A stretch of DNA of 64,000 nucleotides from Vibrio sinaloensis (lineage in GTDB: Bacteria; Pseudomonadota; Gammaproteobacteria; Enterobacterales; Vibrionaceae). The DNA is taken from positions 992,001 to 1,056,000 of the forward strand of contig NZ_CP096199.1 in NCBI RefSeq assembly GCF_023195835.1. The letters are read 5' to 3'. Position 1 is the stretch's first letter; each line of letters opens with the position of its first letter. The notes under the pieces were generated by a model. It was not told the DNA's origin, did no database searches, and saw only the letters and a program-made list of their open reading frames with translations. Below, piece after piece: positions 17,863 to 26,729 of this stretch. Made by a program: the position numbers and the translations under genes.

Positions 17863-19734
17863 CTAGCGCCAGTCGCCTCGCAATTGTGCGACGCGCTGCT
17901 GCATCGTTTCTGTGGTCGCGACCTCAGGCTGAACAGGCTCACCCACTTCGATTTCGATTTTCGACCAGACGCGAGATGGCAAGCCTTTACACGCTGAGCC
18001 CTTATGTCGACTGAAATAGCTGCCCCACATTCCTTTGAGGGCGATGGGGATGACCGGAACCGGGCTGCGTTTTAAAATTACATCCATACCGCGCATAAAC
18101 GGATGAATTTCGCCGTCAGGGGTTAATCGTCCTTCAGGGAAAATACACACAATATGTCCTTGCTCCAATGCCTGTTCGACCTGGTTGAATGCGCGGATTA
18201 TCGAGCGGCGATTGGTTGCTGATATGGGGATCACTCCCGCTCGACTAAGAAACTTTCGCAGTGGCGGCGCATTGGCGTATTCCTCCTCCATCACAAAGCG
18301 GATGAGGCGCGGGCAAACCGCACTAAGTAGCAGCGCATCCATATAGCTGACGTGATTGCAAACCAAAAGTGCGCCTTGTTTTTGTGGCAAGTGGTGAAGG
18401 TTCTTGTGTGACACTCGATACATGGTGTGGGTTAGCATCCACACCAAAAAACGCACGACGAAGATCGGCACCTGGAAAAACAAGTAGCCGGCTACCAACA
18501 AGTTGCCGATAGCCAGAAGGAGAAACAGCTGAGGTATCGATAGTCCGATCAGTGTTAAGCAGACAATACCCAATAGCGCGCTACCCACCATAAACAGTGA
18601 ATTATAGATATTGAGTGCCGCAATCACTTGAGCACGCTCTGTGACTTTGGCTCGCTGCTGCATTAACGCATAGAGCGGGACGATGAAGATACCACCCGAT
18701 GCACCTAAAAGGAGTAAATAAGCAAATAGTGGCCACAGCGCTCGATGCGCGATGAACTCTGAAAAGTCGTTAAATGTCGGTAGAGTCTCAGGAACCGATA
18801 TTGCCATCAAAGCGCCGAATACGGTGATCCCGAAACTGCCCAGTGGCACGATGCCTACTTCAATACGATGGTTCGACAACTTGTCACAGGCAAGTGAGCC
18901 GATGGCAATACCAACCGAGAATAAAGCCAATAGAAACGACACAGCGCTTTCATTACCGTTGAGATGGAGTTTGGTAAAGTTAGGGAATTGGGTTAAATAA
19001 GCCGCGCCCAGAAACCAAAACCAACTGATGGCCATCAGGGCTTTGAAAATGGTGGGATCGGCTTTGGCTATCGCAATGGTGTTCTTGGTTTGTTTGATAG
19101 GTTGCCAGCGAAAAGTGATGTCAGGGTTGCTAGCGGGTGCCATGGGTATTGATCGGCTCGACAGGTATCCCAGTATCGCAAATAGCACTACAGAGGTGGC
19201 AGCCACGTATTTTGCGTAGTCAGCGGAAGCAATGACTCCTGCCCCTAGCGTCCCCAATAAAATGGCTAAAAAAGTTCCGGTTTCGACCAGCGCGTTACCC
19301 TGTACAAGTTCGCTTGGCTTCAACTGCTGGGGCAGTAGCGCGTACTTAACTGGGCCGAAAAAGGCCGACTGTGTTCCCATTAAAAAAAGTAAAATCAATA
19401 AGATGACGTAACTTTCGGTAATGAACCCAATTGCGCCTAAGCACATGATGCCAATTTCAGTGAGCTTTACTTTGCGTATAAACCAGGCCTTCTCATACTT
19501 GTCGGCAAGTACACCTGCGGTGGCGGAGAATAGGAAAAAAGGCAGGATAAATAGCCCAGCGGCGAGGTTGATAAATAAATTACTCGATACGGGTAGGACG
19601 CCCGCGCCAGCAAAGGCTACAAACAGCAGTAAAACATTTTTGAAGATATTGTCGTTAAATGCGCCAAAAAACTGGGTGATGAAGTAGGGCAAAAAACGTC
19701 TTTGCTTCATCAAAGAGGCCTGACTAGGTGGCAT
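17863..19734 (-). CDS. LplT-like MFS transporter fused to PlsC-type acyltransferase
   Basis: 623 residues. Residues about 10-415 form an MFS transporter opening LPYFITQFFGAFNDNIFKN, the LplT (lysophospholipid flippase) signature. About 430-620 is a 1-acylglycerol-phosphate acyltransferase domain with NHVSYMDALLL (HX4D), FPEGRLTPDGE and VIPIALKGMW. The fusion suggests import of lysophospholipid followed by reacylation. It lacks the adenylating acyl-ACP synthetase domain of the longer Aas-type fusions, so the acyl donor must come from elsewhere. Start ATG 19734 with AAGGA upstream. The TetR gene ends 20 bp before it and is a likely regulator. Confidence 0.87.
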   Translation of the reverse strand: MPPSQASLMKQRRFLPYFITQFFGAFNDNIFKNVLLLFVAFAGAGVLPVSSNLFINLAAGLFILPFFLFSATAGVLADKYEKAWFIRKVKLTEIGIMCLGAIGFITESYVILLILLFLMGTQSAFFGPVKYALLPQQLKPSELVQGNALVETGTFLAILLGTLGAGVIASADYAKYVAATSVVLFAILGYLSSRSIPMAPASNPDITFRWQPIKQTKNTIAIAKADPTIFKALMAISWFWFLGAAYLTQFPNFTKLHLNGNESAVSFLLALFSVGIAIGSLACDKLSNHRIEVGIVPLGSFGITVFGALMAISVPETLPTFNDFSEFIAHRALWPLFAYLLLLGASGGIFIVPLYALMQQRAKVTERAQVIAALNIYNSLFMVGSALLGIVCLTLIGLSIPQLFLLLAIGNLLVAGYLFFQVPIFVVRFLVWMLTHTMYRVSHKNLHHLPQKQGALLVCNHVSYMDALLLSAVCPRLIRFVMEEEYANAPPLRKFLSRAGVIPISATNRRSIIRAFNQVEQALEQGHIVCIFPEGRLTPDGEIHPFMRGMDVILKRSPVPVIPIALKGMWGSYFSRHKGSACKGLPSRVWSKIEIEVGEPVQPEVATTETMQQRVAQLRGDWR

Positions 19735-19754
19735 GGCGTGTCCTTAGTTGATAG

Positions 19755-20345
19755 CTACCAGTTACTCAGATAGTTAGAGAGTAGGTTTTTAATCAATTCT
19801 TTGCCATCGATAGGCTCTGAGGCAAAAAACTTATCATCGACACTCAATAACGTAATTCCATGTACCCCCGACCACAACACTCGGCTTGCTTTTAGCACAT
19901 CGTCATTACTGCGATGTGGAGCGAGTGCTTGCAGAAGGTGTTCCAACATGCTGGTCATGCTGTCGATACGCTGCGCTTGCCACTCAGGAAGTGGCTCGCC
20001 ATTCATATTGTGCTCGAAAATAAGTTGCCAGCGGTATGGGTGACGTTGGGCAAAGTCATGGTAACAGTATGCGAGTTCATACAGTGCAGTTTCGGCGTCT
20101 TTACTTTGTGCTACCACTTGATTGGCTTCGGCCGACAGCTCATCGAGTGTTTGAGCTACGGCGTGAAGCAGCAGTAAGTTGTAGCTACCGAAGACATTAA
20201 CCAAGGTGCTAGGTACATAGCCGATCATGGTGGCTACTTTGCGTAAACTGAGCTCATGATAGGAGCTGTTGGTCAGAAACTGTTTGACGGTCTCTAACGT
20301 CAGCGTTACCAACTCTTCTCGGGTGTGATCGTTTCGTCTAGCCAT
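19755..20345 (-). CDS. TetR-family transcriptional regulator
   Basis: About 196 residues from the ATG giving MARRNDHTREELV; an ATG 9 nt earlier (20354) is the alternative. The N-terminal helix-turn-helix reads HELSLRKVATMIGYVPSTLVNVFGS. The C-terminal domain resembles the TetR_C group with WQLIFEHNM and LWSGVHGITLLS. It probably co-transcribes with and controls the membrane-lipid fusion gene 20 bp downstream. The ligand is unknown. Confidence 0.82.
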   Translation of the reverse strand: MARRNDHTREELVTLTLETVKQFLTNSSYHELSLRKVATMIGYVPSTLVNVFGSYNLLLLHAVAQTLDELSAEANQVVAQSKDAETALYELAYCYHDFAQRHPYRWQLIFEHNMNGEPLPEWQAQRIDSMTSMLEHLLQALAPHRSNDDVLKASRVLWSGVHGITLLSVDDKFFASEPIDGKELIKNLLSNYLSNW

Positions 20346-20534
20346 GATAAACATCTGTAATGAACAATGTTCAATATTCTATGGGGCACTCGTTAGAGCG
20401 TCAACTCAACCGACCACTATTTGCAATATTCTGATACATCATCCTGAAACCTTTTGGTTGAAACTGGTGCCGCGAGCGTTAATATGGGGTCATAAGTAAA
20501 AGAATTAGTCCATTCGGAACTTGAAAGGAAGAAC

Positions 20535-21413
20535 ATGAAACGACTTTTTTCCCTTGTTGCTTTACTGATGGTCTCTGTGGCAATCACCCCGATTGCTGAG
20601 GCCAAAAAGTTTGGTGGTGGTAAATCATTTGGCAAGAGCTTCAAAACTGCGCCAGCACCGAAACAGCAGCAACAAAACACCAACACCATTGGTAAAGATC
20701 AAACGACGACCAAAACTCAGTCGAGCAAAAAAGGCTTGATGGGTGGCTTATTAGGCGGTTTGCTCGCTGGTGGTTTGTTGGCGGCATTCTTTGGCGGCGC
20801 GTTTGAAGGCATCCAGTTTATGGATATCCTGATCATCGGTTTGATTGCATTTGTTATCTTTAAGCTGATGCGTGGCATGCTGGGTTCAAAACAAGGCAGC
20901 ATGAATCAGCACCGTCAGCAGCCTGCTTTTGGTGGTAACGCGCCTAAATTTGAGCAACCAAACGTGCACAACTTCGAACAGTCTCAGCCTGGGGCTCAAA
21001 ACGGTGGTTTTGGTTTCGGTACCCAAACGGACGTGCCACATAACTATCCACCAGGTTTTGACCAAGTCGCCTTCATCAATGGCTCACGTGAACACTACCG
21101 AATTTTACAAGGTGCATGGAACCACAATCAGCTTGAAACGATCGAAGAGTACGTGTCACCAAGCCTGTTTGAAGATCTTAAGTCTGAGCGCGCCAAACTC
21201 GATGGTGAGCAGCATACCGATGTGATGTATGTGGATGCGGAAATCGTACGTGCCGATTATGATGCAAACAAAGCGCAATTGAGTTTGCAGTTTAGTGGTC
21301 GCTACCGCGATGCAGTAGAGGGCATCGAAGAGAATATCGAAGATGTTTGGCACTTAGAGCGCGATTTAACGGTACCAAACGCGCCATGGCTAATCGTCGG
21401 CATTCAAGGCTAA
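20535..21413 (+). CDS. Tim44-like domain protein, exported or membrane bound
   Basis: 292 residues. A signal peptide MKRLFSLVALLMVSVAITP..AEA is followed by a Lys/Gly/Gln-rich segment, a glycine-rich patch GLMGGLLGGLLAGGLLAAFFGG and a hydrophobic segment IQFMDILIIGLIAFVIFKLM. The C-terminal third (about 165-290) is a Tim44-like domain, from DQVAFINGSREHYRILQGAW to EDVWHLERDL. Bacterial members are of unknown function. Ribosome site AAAGGAAG just before the ATG. Confidence 0.85.
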   Translation: MKRLFSLVALLMVSVAITPIAEAKKFGGGKSFGKSFKTAPAPKQQQQNTNTIGKDQTTTKTQSSKKGLMGGLLGGLLAGGLLAAFFGGAFEGIQFMDILIIGLIAFVIFKLMRGMLGSKQGSMNQHRQQPAFGGNAPKFEQPNVHNFEQSQPGAQNGGFGFGTQTDVPHNYPPGFDQVAFINGSREHYRILQGAWNHNQLETIEEYVSPSLFEDLKSERAKLDGEQHTDVMYVDAEIVRADYDANKAQLSLQFSGRYRDAVEGIEENIEDVWHLERDLTVPNAPWLIVGIQG

Positions 21414-21436
21414 TCTAACCCATGGATTAGTGCTAA

Positions 21437-21465
21437 ACGCCCAAGCAACACGCTTGGGCGTTTTT
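21437..21465 (+). terminator. Rho-independent terminator after Tim44-like gene
   Basis: Stem ACGCCCAAGC (21437-21446) with GCTTGGGCGT (21452-21461), loop AACAC, then TTTTT. Confidence 0.92.
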
Positions 21466-21547
21466 GTATTGAGAAAACGAGGTGCACACTGATACACTGA
21501 GCAGGCATTTATGCTGTTTGGTATAACTACAACAAAAGGTAAGTAAA

Positions 21548-21868
21548 GTGGCTGAATTTAAATACAAAAACCTATCTCAAGCGGAGCAAGATAAACTCGA
21601 TGCGGCGGTTTTTCGTCGTTTGCTGACCCATCTAGATAACAACAAAGATGTACAGAATATCGACTTGATGATTTTAGCGGGCTTTTGCCGTAACTGCTTC
21701 AGTAAGTGGTACAAAGCGGAAGCAGACAACCAGGGCTTAGCGCTTGATATTGATGATGCTCGCGAGCGAGTCTACGGCATGACTTATGAAGAGTGGAAAC
21801 AAAATCATCAAGTCGAAGCCACCCCCGAGCAACTAGCCGCGTTTGCTGCTCGCCAAAATAAACAATAA
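21548..21868 (+). CDS. DUF1244 family protein
   Basis: 106 residues, soluble and acidic. The central LAGFCRNCFSKWYKAEADNQG and VYGMTYEEWKQ motifs define the DUF1244 (SMc04008-like) family, widespread in proteobacteria with no assigned function. It forms a single-gene unit between two terminators. Confidence 0.88.
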   Translation: MAEFKYKNLSQAEQDKLDAAVFRRLLTHLDNNKDVQNIDLMILAGFCRNCFSKWYKAEADNQGLALDIDDARERVYGMTYEEWKQNHQVEATPEQLAAFAARQNKQ

Positions 21869-21871
21869 AAC

Positions 21872-21905
21872 AACAAACCGCCATAGAGACAGTGGCGGTT
21901 TTGTT
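21872..21905. terminator. Bidirectional terminator between DUF1244 and cysteine desulfhydrase genes
   Basis: Stem AAACCGCCA (21875-21883) with TGGCGGTTT (21893-21901), with further A/T pairing outside it. T-rich on the minus strand and TTTTGTT on the plus strand, so it can serve both convergent genes. Confidence 0.85.
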
Positions 21906-21927
21906 ATCTTGTATGATTCGATCTGAC

Positions 21928-22995
21928 TTAACCGAGCTCACCTGTTGCTTCAAAATGTTCAAGCTGGGCGAGGTAGGGTTGCAGGTCACCAATGTTCTGT
22001 TTGACCCATTCACTGTTGTAGTAGGTGTCTAGGTATCGTTCACCACTGTCACACAGCAAAGTAACAATCGATCCCGTTTCACCCCGCACCTTCATTTCTC
22101 CAGCGAGCTGCAATACCCCGTATAAGTTGGTTCCTGTTGAAGCGCCTACCTTACGCCCGAGAACCTTTTCAAGCCAATGCGCTGTGGCGACCGATGCCGC
22201 ATCAGCGATAGTGCGCATCTCATCAACCACACCAGGAATAAAACTCGGTTCTACTCTAGGGCGGCCAATGCCTTCAATTTTACTTCCACATTCACCGGTC
22301 AAGTGTTTGTTACCGGTGCGATAGTAATCGTGAAACACCGAGTTTTCTGGGTCGACGACACATAACTTAGTATCGTGCTGTTGATAGCGGATAAAGCGGC
22401 CTATGGTTGCCGATGTTCCCCCAGTTCCAGGACTCATCACAATCCAAGTGGGGATCGGGTGAACTTCCATCTCCATCTGATTGAAAATCGAATTGGCGAT
22501 GTTGTTGTTTCCGCGCCAGTCGGTAGCGCGCTCAGCATACGTGAACTGGTCCATATAGTGCCCATTCAGCTCTTGCGCTAAACGGTGTGACTCAGCATAG
22601 ATTTGATCTGAACGATCCACCAAGTGGGCTTGGCCACCATAAAACTCAATCTGTTCAATTTTTTTTCTCGCGGTACATTTGGGCATAACGGCAATAAAAG
22701 GCAGGCCAAGCAAACGTGCGAAATACGCTTCAGACACCGCGGTGCTCCCAGATGATGACTCGATGATGGTGGTGTCCGGGCCAACCCAGCCATTACAAAT
22801 CGCGTAAAGAAACAGTGAACGTGCGAGACGATGTTTAAGAGAGCCTGTCGGATGTGTACTTTCATCTTTTAGATAAATATCAATCCCCGCCACGCTAGGT
22901 AAATCGAGCTTTATCAAATGAGTGTCGGCACTGCGTTGATAATCGGCTTCGATTTTGCGAACGGCGCTATTGATCCATTGATGGTCGGTACACAT
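21928..22995 (-). CDS. PLP-dependent L-cysteine desulfhydrase, Cds1-like
   Basis: 355 residues. The start is ATG 22995 (MCTDHQW) because AAGGAG lies 7 nt before it; the ORF extending to 23013 contains that ribosome site. Fold-type II PLP enzyme: the cofactor lysine is in [15 protein letters not shown], the phosphate/substrate loop is [14 protein letters not shown], and [13 protein letters not shown] is a subgroup mark shared with mycobacterial Cds1, an L-cysteine desulfhydrase. It would release sulfide, pyruvate and ammonia from cysteine. It is divergent from an Lrp/AsnC regulator, the arrangement seen for cysteine-detoxifying genes. Confidence 0.82.
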   Translation of the reverse strand: MCTDHQWINSAVRKIEADYQRSADTHLIKLDLPSVAGIDIYLKDESTHPTGSLKHRLARSLFLYAICNGWVGPDTTIIESSSGSTAVSEAYFARLLGLPFIAVMPKCTARKKIEQIEFYGGQAHLVDRSDQIYAESHRLAQELNGHYMDQFTYAERATDWRGNNNIANSIFNQMEMEVHPIPTWIVMSPGTGGTSATIGRFIRYQQHDTKLCVVDPENSVFHDYYRTGNKHLTGECGSKIEGIGRPRVEPSFIPGVVDEMRTIADAASVATAHWLEKVLGRKVGASTGTNLYGVLQLAGEMKVRGETGSIVTLLCDSGERYLDTYYNSEWVKQNIGDLQPYLAQLEHFEATGELG

Positions 22996-23042
22996 AGGTT
23001 TTCTCCTTGTCATTGTTATAGAGATAATCTATCGATATGCAG

Positions 23043-23103
23043 GGAGAAATACTTTGCTATTTTTGCTTTGATTTGCTTTATTTGGAGAAAATATTTCTCC
23101 AAA
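23043..23103. promoter_or_regulatory. Two operator-like sites between cysteine desulfhydrase and Lrp-type regulator
   Basis: A perfect palindrome TTTGGAGAAA-ATA-TTTCTCCAAA spans 23081-23103. The left half GGAGAAA recurs at 23043-23049, followed by TAC-TTT and then divergence. The copies are 41 bp apart, about four helical turns, a spacing suited to an Lrp-type oligomer. The palindrome ends 3 nt before the regulator ATG, so it also lies in its 5' leader. Confidence 0.65.
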
Positions 23104-23106
23104 TGA

Positions 23107-23598
23107 ATGTCTATGGATACTGAGCTGGATAAAATTGACCGAAAAATACTCGATCTTTTGCAAAATGATGCGACTCTCTCGCTTAACGAACTTGCTGACG
23201 CGGTTAACCTTACGACCACACCGTGTTGGAAGCGGTTAAAAAAGCTTGAGGAAGCGGGGGTGATTCAAAAAAGGGTCGCACTGCTCAATCCAGAGAAACT
23301 TGACCTGTCATTTACTGCGTTTGTGCTAGTCAAAACCAGTGATCACTCCCACGAATGGTACCAACAGTTTGTCTCGACCGCGACGCAGTTTCCTGAAGTG
23401 ATGGAGTTTTATCGCATGGCAGGGGAGTATGATTACATGATGAAAGTGTTGGTCAAAGATATGCCGAGTTTCGACCGGTTTTATAAGAAGTTGGTTAACT
23501 CAGTGGCGGGGTTGTCTAACGTTACCTCCACTTTTGCCATGGAGCCGCTTAAATACACTACCGCCTTACCCATTGCTGGCGAGGTATCTCAATTGTAG
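23107..23598 (+). CDS. Lrp/AsnC-family regulator of the divergent cysteine desulfhydrase
   Basis: 163 residues. N-terminal helix-turn-helix [28 protein letters not shown], then a RAM/AsnC ligand domain with [20 protein letters not shown]. coli relatives of this branch (DecR/CyuR) respond to cysteine and activate cysteine desulfhydration, and the neighbouring Cds1-like gene fits that role. No good ribosome site is seen at 23107 (nor for the ATG at 23113), possibly because the operator palindrome occupies that space. Confidence 0.85.
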   Translation: MSMDTELDKIDRKILDLLQNDATLSLNELADAVNLTTTPCWKRLKKLEEAGVIQKRVALLNPEKLDLSFTAFVLVKTSDHSHEWYQQFVSTATQFPEVMEFYRMAGEYDYMMKVLVKDMPSFDRFYKKLVNSVAGLSNVTSTFAMEPLKYTTALPIAGEVSQL

Positions 23599-23627
23599 GG
23601 CATCAAACTTGCCAGATTAGAACTTAA

Positions 23628-23641
23628 ACTCTATATAGAGT
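23628..23641. promoter_or_regulatory. Perfect 14-bp palindrome upstream of iron alcohol dehydrogenase
   Basis: ACTCTATATAGAGT, self-complementary, 32 bp before the ATG and followed by CGAAGGTTA. A dyad preceded by CTTAAA and followed by AAGGTT resembles MerR-type operators, but no merR gene is adjacent. Confidence 0.45.
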
Positions 23642-23673
23642 CGAAGGTTATCCACTCTCTGCAGGAAGCAAAA

Positions 23674-24843
23674 ATGTTGCATCAGTTGCTTGTGACGCTC
23701 AAGAAACCGTTTATTAAAATGGTACCGGTGGCGAAACCTCACCTTGAATGTGGGGCGAACAAAAGCTTGGATGTTGCTCGATTCTGCCAACAGCTAGAAA
23801 TACACAGACCGCTAATTGTTACCGATAAGATATTGGTTGAGTTGGGGCTGATTGACAATGTGTATTCCTCGCTCAAGCATGCCAATCTAGATTCTGACCT
23901 TTTTGATCGAGTGACACCGGACCCGAGCTTTGAATTGGTTCGCGAAGGTGTGGGCTTTTTTAATGCCAGTGAATGTGATGGCATCATCGCTGTAGGTGGT
24001 GGTTCTGCGATGGATTGCGCCAAAGCGATAGCTGCCAGTATTAGCACTGGTAAAGATGTTGCTCGATTGACGGGGCTACTTAAAGTGCACCGCAAAGTTC
24101 TACCGATCATTGCAATTCCAACGACGGCGGGAACAGGTTCAGAGGCAACAGTCGCTGCAGTGGTCAGTGATCGCAGTGCCCAGCGCAAATACTCGATTAC
24201 CGACCCTTTTTTAGTGCCTAAAGTGGCGATTATCGATCCTACGCTCATGCTTGGGTTGCCGCCGCAGATCACAGCCGAAACGGGTTTTGATGCGTTGACT
24301 CACGCTATAGAGTCGTATTTGAGCCGTTATGCAAATCGAACTACGCGCGCACTTTCAATCACTGCAATCGAACGCATTTTCCGCTCGCTACCCAAAGCGT
24401 ATCACCATGGCGAAGATTGCGAGGCCCGTGAACAAATGGCGTTGGCAAGTTACGAAGCTGGACTCGCGTTTACCCGCACTTACATTGGCTATGTTCATGC
24501 CATTGCCCATCAACTTGGCGCTCTCTATCACACGCCTCATGGCCTCGCCAACGCATTAATATTGGCACATGTACTGCGCTTTATCGCGCAACGCAACAGT
24601 CCGATATTGAATCAACTTGCTATTGAGCTCGGGTTTAGTGGTAGTGAAGAGTTTATTGCACGTATTGAGACTTTGCAGAGTGAGTTGGGAATTGTTCGCC
24701 GTCTTGAACGATTGAAGCTACAAGACGTCAAGACCATAGCGACACAGGCGCTGGATGAAGCGTTTGGCGAGTATCCCGTTCCTGAAGTTATGAGTCAGCA
24801 AGAGTGCGAAAGCTTGGTGGCTAAATTACTGCCGCAGGAGTAA
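23674..24843 (+). CDS. Iron-containing alcohol dehydrogenase
   Basis: 389 residues, group III dehydrogenase. The NAD-binding GGGSAMDCAKAIA and IPTTAGTGSEAT come first. The metal site follows: Asp and His in ETGFDALTHAIESYLSR, His in YVHAIAHQLGALYHTPHG and a second His in that segment. All four ligands are present, so it should be an active Fe (or Zn) alcohol dehydrogenase; substrate unknown. AGGAAG lies 5 nt before the ATG. Confidence 0.92.
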   Translation: MLHQLLVTLKKPFIKMVPVAKPHLECGANKSLDVARFCQQLEIHRPLIVTDKILVELGLIDNVYSSLKHANLDSDLFDRVTPDPSFELVREGVGFFNASECDGIIAVGGGSAMDCAKAIAASISTGKDVARLTGLLKVHRKVLPIIAIPTTAGTGSEATVAAVVSDRSAQRKYSITDPFLVPKVAIIDPTLMLGLPPQITAETGFDALTHAIESYLSRYANRTTRALSITAIERIFRSLPKAYHHGEDCEAREQMALASYEAGLAFTRTYIGYVHAIAHQLGALYHTPHGLANALILAHVLRFIAQRNSPILNQLAIELGFSGSEEFIARIETLQSELGIVRRLERLKLQDVKTIATQALDEAFGEYPVPEVMSQQECESLVAKLLPQE

Positions 24844-24846
24844 TAA

Positions 24847-24869
24847 CGCTCTGGCTGGTGACCAGAGCG
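24847..24869. terminator. Hairpin between convergent alcohol dehydrogenase and tesB
   Basis: CGCTCTGG / CCAGAGCG 8-bp stem, loop of 7. No strong U-run on either side, so this is only a weak terminator candidate. Confidence 0.5.
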
Positions 24870-24877
24870 GTTCCTCA

Positions 24878-25738
24878 CTATTGTGCAAAACGCATTACGC
24901 CTTCTTGCACTGCGGTTGCGACGAGGTCTCCTGCGCGATTGTAAATCTCGCCACGTACCAGCCCGCGAGTGTTTGACGCCGTCGGGCTTTCGATGGCGTA
25001 AAGTAGCCATTCATCCATCTTGAAAGGGCGGTGGAACCAGATCGAGTGATCAATCGTCGCCACTTGAAACTTAGGTGTCATCAATGAGACGCCATGGGGA
25101 TGGAGCGCCGTGACTAAGAAGCCCCAGTCTGACGCGTAGCCAAGCAGATATTGGTGAATCAACTGGTTGTCTGGCACCTCACCGTTAGCTTTGATCCACA
25201 AGTACTGTTTGGGCTCTACTTTTTCCGGCTTCAATGGATTAACAACGGTCACCGGACGCATCTCAATCGGCTTTTCACCGCAAAAGGTTTTCTTCAGTCT
25301 GTCGGGCAAAAACGATTCGATCTGTGCCGCGAGCTCGGATTCGGAAGCGAAATTCTCAGGACCTGGGATCTTGGGCATGGTATTTTGATGCTCAAACCCC
25401 GGCGCTTCGCCATGATAGGACGCGGTGAGATAGAAGATTGGACGGCCATTTTGAATCGCTTTCACGCGTCGAGTGCTGAAGCTACGGCCATCACGTAGAT
25501 TTTCTACATCATAAATAATCGGCTTTTCAGGGTCGCCTGGGTAGAGAAAGTAACTGTGAAATGAGTGTACGGTGCGGTCGGCATCAACCGTATAGCGCGC
25601 TGCCGACAATGCCTGTCCGATGACTTGACCACCATAGACTTGAGGTAACCCCAAGTTCTCACTTTGGCCTCGAAACAAACCTTCTTCCAGTTTTTCCAGT
25701 TGCAGCAAATCTAGTAACTCATTGAGTGGTTTACTCAT
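24878..25738 (-). CDS. tesB: Acyl-CoA thioesterase II TesB
   Basis: 286 residues, the length of E. coli TesB. Double hot-dog fold signatures: [20 protein letters not shown] near the N-terminus, [26 protein letters not shown], and in the second half [13 protein letters not shown] and [19 protein letters not shown]. It hydrolyses medium and long acyl-CoAs. The order tesB-ybaY-atl matches E. coli. Confidence 0.95.
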   Translation of the reverse strand: MSKPLNELLDLLQLEKLEEGLFRGQSENLGLPQVYGGQVIGQALSAARYTVDADRTVHSFHSYFLYPGDPEKPIIYDVENLRDGRSFSTRRVKAIQNGRPIFYLTASYHGEAPGFEHQNTMPKIPGPENFASESELAAQIESFLPDRLKKTFCGEKPIEMRPVTVVNPLKPEKVEPKQYLWIKANGEVPDNQLIHQYLLGYASDWGFLVTALHPHGVSLMTPKFQVATIDHSIWFHRPFKMDEWLLYAIESPTASNTRGLVRGEIYNRAGDLVATAVQEGVMRFAQ

Positions 25739-25867
25739 TGTCTAACCCTTAATTTGATCTTATGCGATTATTTTACGCATATTAGTGACAATTAAAATAG
25801 CCGATAGTTGTGATTGTCATCACGCTGTTAATTGGGTCAGAGTCTTGTTAATTGGACGTCACTGGCA

Positions 25868-25896
25868 ATGACATTGGTATAGCGACTGCCTATAAT
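25868..25896 (+). promoter_or_regulatory. Promoter for ybaY
   Basis: ATGACA (25868-25873, 5 of 6) and a perfect TATAAT (25891-25896), spaced by 17 bp. Confidence 0.75.
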
Positions 25897-25928
25897 CGAC
25901 GAGATTTTAATAAGTTACGCGAGGCGTT

Positions 25929-26357
25929 ATGAAAAAATTATGGGGTTTGGTATTGGCTGTCGTTGTCGGCGGCGTGTTGGTTGGCTGTCAGACATCTGAG
26001 CAGAAACAACCTCAGTCTAAGATAGACAATATTACCGGTACGCTTATGTATCGTGAACGTATTGCTTTGCCCGATGACGCCGTTATCACGGTAACCTTAC
26101 AAGACATTTCCCTGGCAGATGCGCCGGCCAAAGTGATTGCTAAGCATCGCTTTGAAAGTAATGGTGCTCAAGTGCCTTTCGAGTTCGACCTTGGCTACGA
26201 TACGCAAAAGATAGAGGCTCGCCATTGCTACAGTGTGAGCGCGCGCATTGAGGTTGACGGTCAGTTGCGCTTTATTACGGATACGGTTTACCCAGTAATT
26301 ACCGATGATGCACACACTGAGAGCGTCGATCTTCGTCTCGTCGGCATAGGTAACTAA
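25929..26357 (+). CDS. ybaY: YbaY-family lipoprotein
   Basis: 142 residues. A lipoprotein signal ends in VLVGC, with Cys 20 as the lipidated residue. The mature part has the GTLMYRERIALPDDAVITVTL pattern of YbaY/YscW-like beta-sandwich lipoproteins. It is probably outer-membrane anchored (Gln at +2); function unknown. It is convergent with atl. Confidence 0.9.
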   Translation: MKKLWGLVLAVVVGGVLVGCQTSEQKQPQSKIDNITGTLMYRERIALPDDAVITVTLQDISLADAPAKVIAKHRFESNGAQVPFEFDLGYDTQKIEARHCYSVSARIEVDGQLRFITDTVYPVITDDAHTESVDLRLVGIGN

Positions 26358-26363
26358 TGCCTA

Positions 26364-26394
26364 ACCAATGGCAGCCGTTACGGCTGCCATTGGT
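26364..26394. terminator. Bidirectional hairpin between ybaY and atl
   Basis: A 14-bp perfect stem ACCAATGGCAGCCG / CGGCTGCCATTGGT with loop TTA. The right arm holds the last codons of atl (QWQP) and the loop is its stop codon, so the terminator overlaps coding sequence. The U-runs are weak. Confidence 0.65.
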
Positions 26395-26680
26395 AGTGTT
26401 TAAGACGAACTTTCCCTAACGTCGAAACCTCGACACCTTCCTCTAACAGCGCCTTGCGCTGGCGCTGCAAATCTTGCCCTTTGAGGGAAATTTTTCCCTG
26501 ACTATTGATCACCCGATACCAAGGAAGTTTGCTCCCTGTCGGTAAGTTACCTAGCGCTTTACCAACATGACGCGCATAACCAGGGTAACCCGCCATTTTT
26601 GCGACTTGCCCGTAGGTTGTGACTTTACCGTGCGGAATTTGGTGAATCACAGCAAAGATTTGCATCAAAAACTGGTCCAT
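26378..26680 (-). CDS. atl: Alkyltransferase-like protein Atl
   Basis: 100 residues, homologous to the C-terminal domain of O6-alkylguanine-DNA alkyltransferases. The active-site PCHR is replaced by PWYRV (Trp at residue 54), the hallmark of ATL proteins, which bind O6-alkylguanine without repairing it and hand the lesion to nucleotide excision repair. The helix-turn-helix GKVTTYGQVAKMAG and the arginine-finger segment YARHVGKAL are intact. Confidence 0.93.
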   Translation of the reverse strand: MDQFLMQIFAVIHQIPHGKVTTYGQVAKMAGYPGYARHVGKALGNLPTGSKLPWYRVINSQGKISLKGQDLQRQRKALLEEGVEVSTLGKVRLKHYQWQP

Positions 26681-26729
26681 AATGACTCTGTCCTAGTTCA
26701 GTTTTCCAAGGAATGGATAAGGAGAGGGC

